Shown in pieces: positions 61,428 to 64,000 of a stretch of DNA of 64,000 nucleotides. The stretch is from Brevundimonas naejangsanensis (GTDB lineage: Bacteria > Pseudomonadota > Alphaproteobacteria > Caulobacterales > Caulobacteraceae). The notes under the pieces are model-generated. The model worked only from the letters and a program-made list of their open reading frames with translations, had not been told where the DNA came from and did not search any database. The stretch is taken from NCBI RefSeq assembly GCF_000635915.2, contig NZ_CP015614.1:1967501-2031500 (forward strand), read 5' to 3'. The position numbers were made by a program, and so were the translations under genes. The number at the start of each line of letters is the position of its first letter. Within the stretch, counting starts at the first letter, position 1.

Positions 61428-61841
61428 ATGAAGATTCGCGACGTGATGAGCAAGGACGTGCAGGTCGCCCGCCCCGAAGACACCCTGCAGGCCGTCGCCG
61501 GACGCATGGCGGCGGGCGACTTCGGCTTTATCCCCGTGGCCGACGGCGACCGGCTGATCGGCGCCCTGACCGACCGCGATATCGTCGTGCGCGGCGTAGC
61601 CTCTGGGGCCGGGCCGAACGCGCGGGTGCTGGACGTGCTGTCGCGCGACGCCCTTGTGGTGCGGGCCGACGATGATTTGAAGGTCGCCCTGGACCTGATG
61701 TCGTCGCGTCAGATCCGCCGCTTGCCGGTGGTGGACAAGGACGGCCGCCTGGTCGGGGTGGTGTCGCTAGGCGACCTGTCCACACGGGTCAAGGAACGCT
61801 ACGCCGGAGAGGCGCTGGAAGAGATTTCCCGCCCCGGCTGA
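61428..61841 (+). CDS. CBS-domain pair protein
   Basis: A 137-residue protein made of two CBS motifs (MKIRDVMSKDVQVARPEDTL and VLDVLSRDALVVRADDDL). Such small proteins bind adenosine nucleotides or act as regulatory subunits. ATG at 61428 has GGGAGAACGCC ahead of it. It lies 20 bp before a CtrA-like element. Confidence 0.9.
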   Translation: MKIRDVMSKDVQVARPEDTLQAVAGRMAAGDFGFIPVADGDRLIGALTDRDIVVRGVASGAGPNARVLDVLSRDALVVRADDDLKVALDLMSSRQIRRLPVVDKDGRLVGVVSLGDLSTRVKERYAGEALEEISRPG

Positions 61842-61845
61842 CGGC

Positions 61846-61862
61846 TTTAAGGCCCGCTAACC
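61846..61862 (+). promoter_or_regulatory. Weak CtrA-like box before the 61931 gene
   Basis: TTTA-AGGCCCG-CTAACC is two mismatches from TTAA-N7-TTAACC. It lies 69 bp upstream of the next start. It is weaker than the boxes near fliQ and flgB. Confidence 0.35.
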
Positions 61863-61930
61863 ATGTCGCGGAACCCCGCGATAACAGCTGACGCGCCATG
61901 CTGCCTCTTTGATTTTCAGGAGAGACCGGC

Positions 61931-62521
61931 ATGGCGCGCGCCCAGTTCCAGAAGGGCCAGAAGGTCTGGGTCGAAAGCGTCGGCGTCTGGGCCCAGGTCG
62001 AGAAGGTCAATCCGGTCTGGGCCAAGGGCTTCGACGAGCCCGTCCGCATCACCTACGACGTGGGTCTGGGGCGTGAATTCGCCGGCGCCGAGCTGCAACT
62101 GCCCGCTGAGGACCGCGCGGCCACAGCCATAGGCGACTGGCGCATCCTGCGCGCGCGCAACAAGTGGCAGGACGCCGCCGATTGCGCCCACCATCCCTTC
62201 CCCGGCAGCTATCCGGTCGTGGTCACCGACAAGGCCGACTGGGGCGGCTGGCGCGTGCCCGGCGCCGAATACGACCGCGATCCTCAGCGCATCGAGTTCC
62301 AGTCCCGCCTGATCGCCGCCGCGCCTGACCTGATGGATCTGGCGCGCGAACTGCTGGCGTCGGTGGCCGAGGCCCCGGAAGACGCCCCGCCCGAGACCGT
62401 GCGCCTGGCGCGCCGGGCCCAGACGGTGCTGCGTCGGATCACCGACGTGCTCGCCCCTCCGCACGAAGCCGCGCGAACCGGGCCCGGCGAGGCCGCCCCG
62501 CCTTTCGAAACCGAGGCTTAG
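61931..62521 (+). CDS. Conserved protein of unknown function upstream of pleC
   Basis: A 196-residue protein beginning MARAQFQKGQKVWVESVGVWAQVE, with WRILRARNKWQDAADCAHHPFPGSYPVVV (in parts) and DWGGWRVPGAEYDRD. The N-terminal part resembles a small SH3-like beta barrel; the C-terminal part is helical and charged. No membrane segments. It shares direction with the downstream kinase (102 bp gap). Function unknown. Confidence 0.7.
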   Translation: MARAQFQKGQKVWVESVGVWAQVEKVNPVWAKGFDEPVRITYDVGLGREFAGAELQLPAEDRAATAIGDWRILRARNKWQDAADCAHHPFPGSYPVVVTDKADWGGWRVPGAEYDRDPQRIEFQSRLIAAAPDLMDLARELLASVAEAPEDAPPETVRLARRAQTVLRRITDVLAPPHEAARTGPGEAAPPFETEA

Positions 62522-62623
62522 CGGCCAAGCGCAGCCTTGAGGCCCCCTCCCGGCCGCCGACCCTCGACAGGAGTCGGCGACACAGCCTAGATTCTTCGCT
62601 GAATCGGCACAGGAGGTCGCCTT

Positions 62624-64000
62624 TTGCAGGGCATAGAGCGGCGCAGCTATGGGCCGGGCCGCAGGGCCACGGACCGACAGGGCGCGCGATCCGCTCCCTG
62701 GGCGCGCATCCTTGCGCTCGCCGTCGCCATTGCGCTTGTGGCTTACGCCCTGCTGGTCCTGCGCGAAGCCGACCGGCCCCGCCGCGAAGCCGAGGCCGCC
62801 CGCATCGAAGCCCTCAGCCTGGAAGCCCGCCTGGCCGCCTCGCAGGTCGAGGCCCAGGCCAACCGCGCCGCCCTGGCCCTGCGCGCAGGCGCCCGCGCCC
62901 TGAACCAGACGCCCGCTCAGCCCGCCGCCGCCCTTGATCATGCGCGCGGTCTGGCGCCCGAAGCCGCCTTCATGATCGTGGACCCGCAGGGCCAGATTCT
63001 GGCCGCCAGCGGCGCGCGCCTGTCCGCCCCCGCCGCCGCTATCTCCGCCGTCCAGCTGGGCGAGGACGGCATGACCCAGAGCGTCACGGCGGGCGGCGGC
63101 GCGATCCTGCTGGCCCGCACGCCCCTGCCTGAACTCAAGCCCAGCCTGAGGGACGTGACCCTGTCGGTCATGCCGGCGGGCCATACCCCGGCCGAGCCGG
63201 GCCGCGCGGTCAAGGGACCGGACGGACAGGCGCGCTCGGCCGCCGTCGCGCCCATCGGCGACACCGGGCTGGCCGTGGTGGCCGCCCTGCCCCGCGCCCA
63301 CGGCCTGGCCGCCTGGCTGGAAGACGCCTGGATGCTGGCCGGGCCCTTGCTGCTCGTGGTGCTGATGCTGGCCGTCATCGCCGTTCAGAACAGCCGCCAG
63401 ATGCGGGCAGGCCGTCGCTGGGCCGAGACCGAGCGGCGCTTCCGCGTGGCGGTCGAGGCCGCTCGTTGCGGCATATGGGAGTGGGACATCAGTCGCGGCG
63501 AGATGGTCCTGTCCGACTATATGGCCGCCCTTCTGGAGGTCGAGGAGGGCACGCGGCTGACGACGCAGGCTCTGATCGAGCGCGTCCACCCCTCCTATCG
63601 CGACGTGCTGCATCAGGCCCTGGACGAAGCGGCCGTCAGCGGCGCGTTCGAGGCCGCCTTCCCGATTCCGCTGAAATCGGGCGGCGTCCGGTGGATCGAC
63701 GCGCGCGGCCAGTCGCGCCAGCCCCGCCGCGACGGCGCCTTCGTCAGCCTGATGGGCGTGGCGCTGGACGTGACCGACGCGCGCCGCACCAAGGCGCAGG
63801 CCCAGGCCGCCGAGGGTCGGTTGCGCGACGCGATCGAGAGCGTGTCGGACGCATTCGTCCTGTTCGACCGACGCGGCCGTCTGATCCTGTGGAATCAGGG
63901 CTTTCAGGACGCCTTCGCCTTTCCGCCCGGCGTCGTTCGGCGCGGCGCGCTGAAGGACGAGCTCAACCGCATCGCCGCCGACGCCATCAAGTCCGAGCGT
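62624..64000 (+). CDS. pleC: PleC-like sensor histidine kinase, N-terminal part (cut by window edge)
   Basis: The frame starts at TTG 62624 with AGGAGG ending 7 bp upstream and stays open for 459 codons to the window end. Membrane helices lie at about 29-47 and 237-254 with a periplasmic domain between. A PAS domain follows from about 270: ERRFRVAVEAARCGIWEWD and WIDARGQSRQ; a second PAS begins near 400 with RDAIESVSDAFVLFDRRGRL and WNQGFQDAF. This order and wording resemble Caulobacter PleC, the DivK phosphatase/kinase. The catalytic domain is outside the window, so the name rests on the sensor part. Confidence 0.82.
   Translation, partial: MQGIERRSYGPGRRATDRQGARSAPWARILALAVAIALVAYALLVLREADRPRREAEAARIEALSLEARLAASQVEAQANRAALALRAGARALNQTPAQPAAALDHARGLAPEAAFMIVDPQGQILAASGARLSAPAAAISAVQLGEDGMTQSVTAGGGAILLARTPLPELKPSLRDVTLSVMPAGHTPAEPGRAVKGPDGQARSAAVAPIGDTGLAVVAALPRAHGLAAWLEDAWMLAGPLLLVVLMLAVIAVQNSRQMRAGRRWAETERRFRVAVEAARCGIWEWDISRGEMVLSDYMAALLEVEEGTRLTTQALIERVHPSYRDVLHQALDEAAVSGAFEAAFPIPLKSGGVRWIDARGQSRQPRRDGAFVSLMGVALDVTDARRTKAQAQAAEGRLRDAIESVSDAFVLFDRRGRLILWNQGFQDAFAFPPGVVRRGALKDELNRIAADAIKSER

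Overview
The window is a high-GC alphaproteobacterial chromosome segment that most resembles Caulobacterales, probably Brevundimonas or a close relative. This is inferred from gene content, not from a database search. The main evidence is a flagellar export cluster (fliQ-fliR-flhB) running into a CckA-type cell-cycle kinase, a PleC-type kinase at the right edge, CtrA-like boxes in front of flagellar operons, large TonB-dependent receptors, and a Suv3-like helicase, S4 protein, ferredoxin and CarD cluster. Genes are dense, with many 1-14 bp overlaps. No rRNA genes, CRISPR arrays or intact insertion sequences were seen. One tRNA gene, tRNA-Arg(CCU), is present.

Layout. 1-12.8 kb: edge fragment, prfC, YczE-like membrane protein, a divergent MFS/LysR pair, small exported proteins, grxD, a thioesterase, a c-di-GMP gene (MHYT-PAS-GGDEF-EAL) bracketed by related lipoproteins, rpsD and sodB. 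12.8-22.2 kb: cell-cycle and motility block (cckA, flhB, fliR, fliQ, then fliE, flgC, flgB and divergent fliO, fliP), interrupted by folE, an acyltransferase and a VOC protein. 22.2-35.8 kb: HU protein, a very long TPR protein, DUF983 protein, TonB-dependent receptor, a small module with a membrane-anchored LuxR-type regulator, prepilin peptidase, TonB-like protein, OmpA-like lipoprotein and a copA-cueR copper operon with its operator. 35.8-42.4 kb: an integrase-like relic beside tRNA-Arg, the Suv3 helicase/S4/ferredoxin/CarD cluster, a YceI protein and rpmB. 42.5-64 kb: M1 peptidase, a second TonB-dependent receptor, and a mostly housekeeping run: HNH, ASCH and TRIC-family proteins, 3-methyladenine glycosylase, JmjC-like protein, gluQ, a cold-shock protein, extensin-like peptidase, ppk2, ubiA, an XRE/membrane-protein pair, methyltransferase, FMN reductase, pncB and a CBS protein. 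It ends with the first 459 codons of a pleC-like kinase.

How the genes connect. The sequence suggests a regulatory loop: CckA normally feeds phosphate to CtrA, and CtrA-like boxes lie about 65 bp before fliQ (the operon that appears to run into cckA) and before flgB. A third candidate box lies upstream of the gene preceding pleC. The copper operon has an almost textbook CueR promoter. Less characterised items worth attention are the c-di-GMP gene with flanking cysteine-pair lipoproteins, the tethered LuxR module, the repeat-controlled XRE/membrane pair, and a tRNA-Arg with what looks like a compensated swap of the 19-56 tertiary pair.
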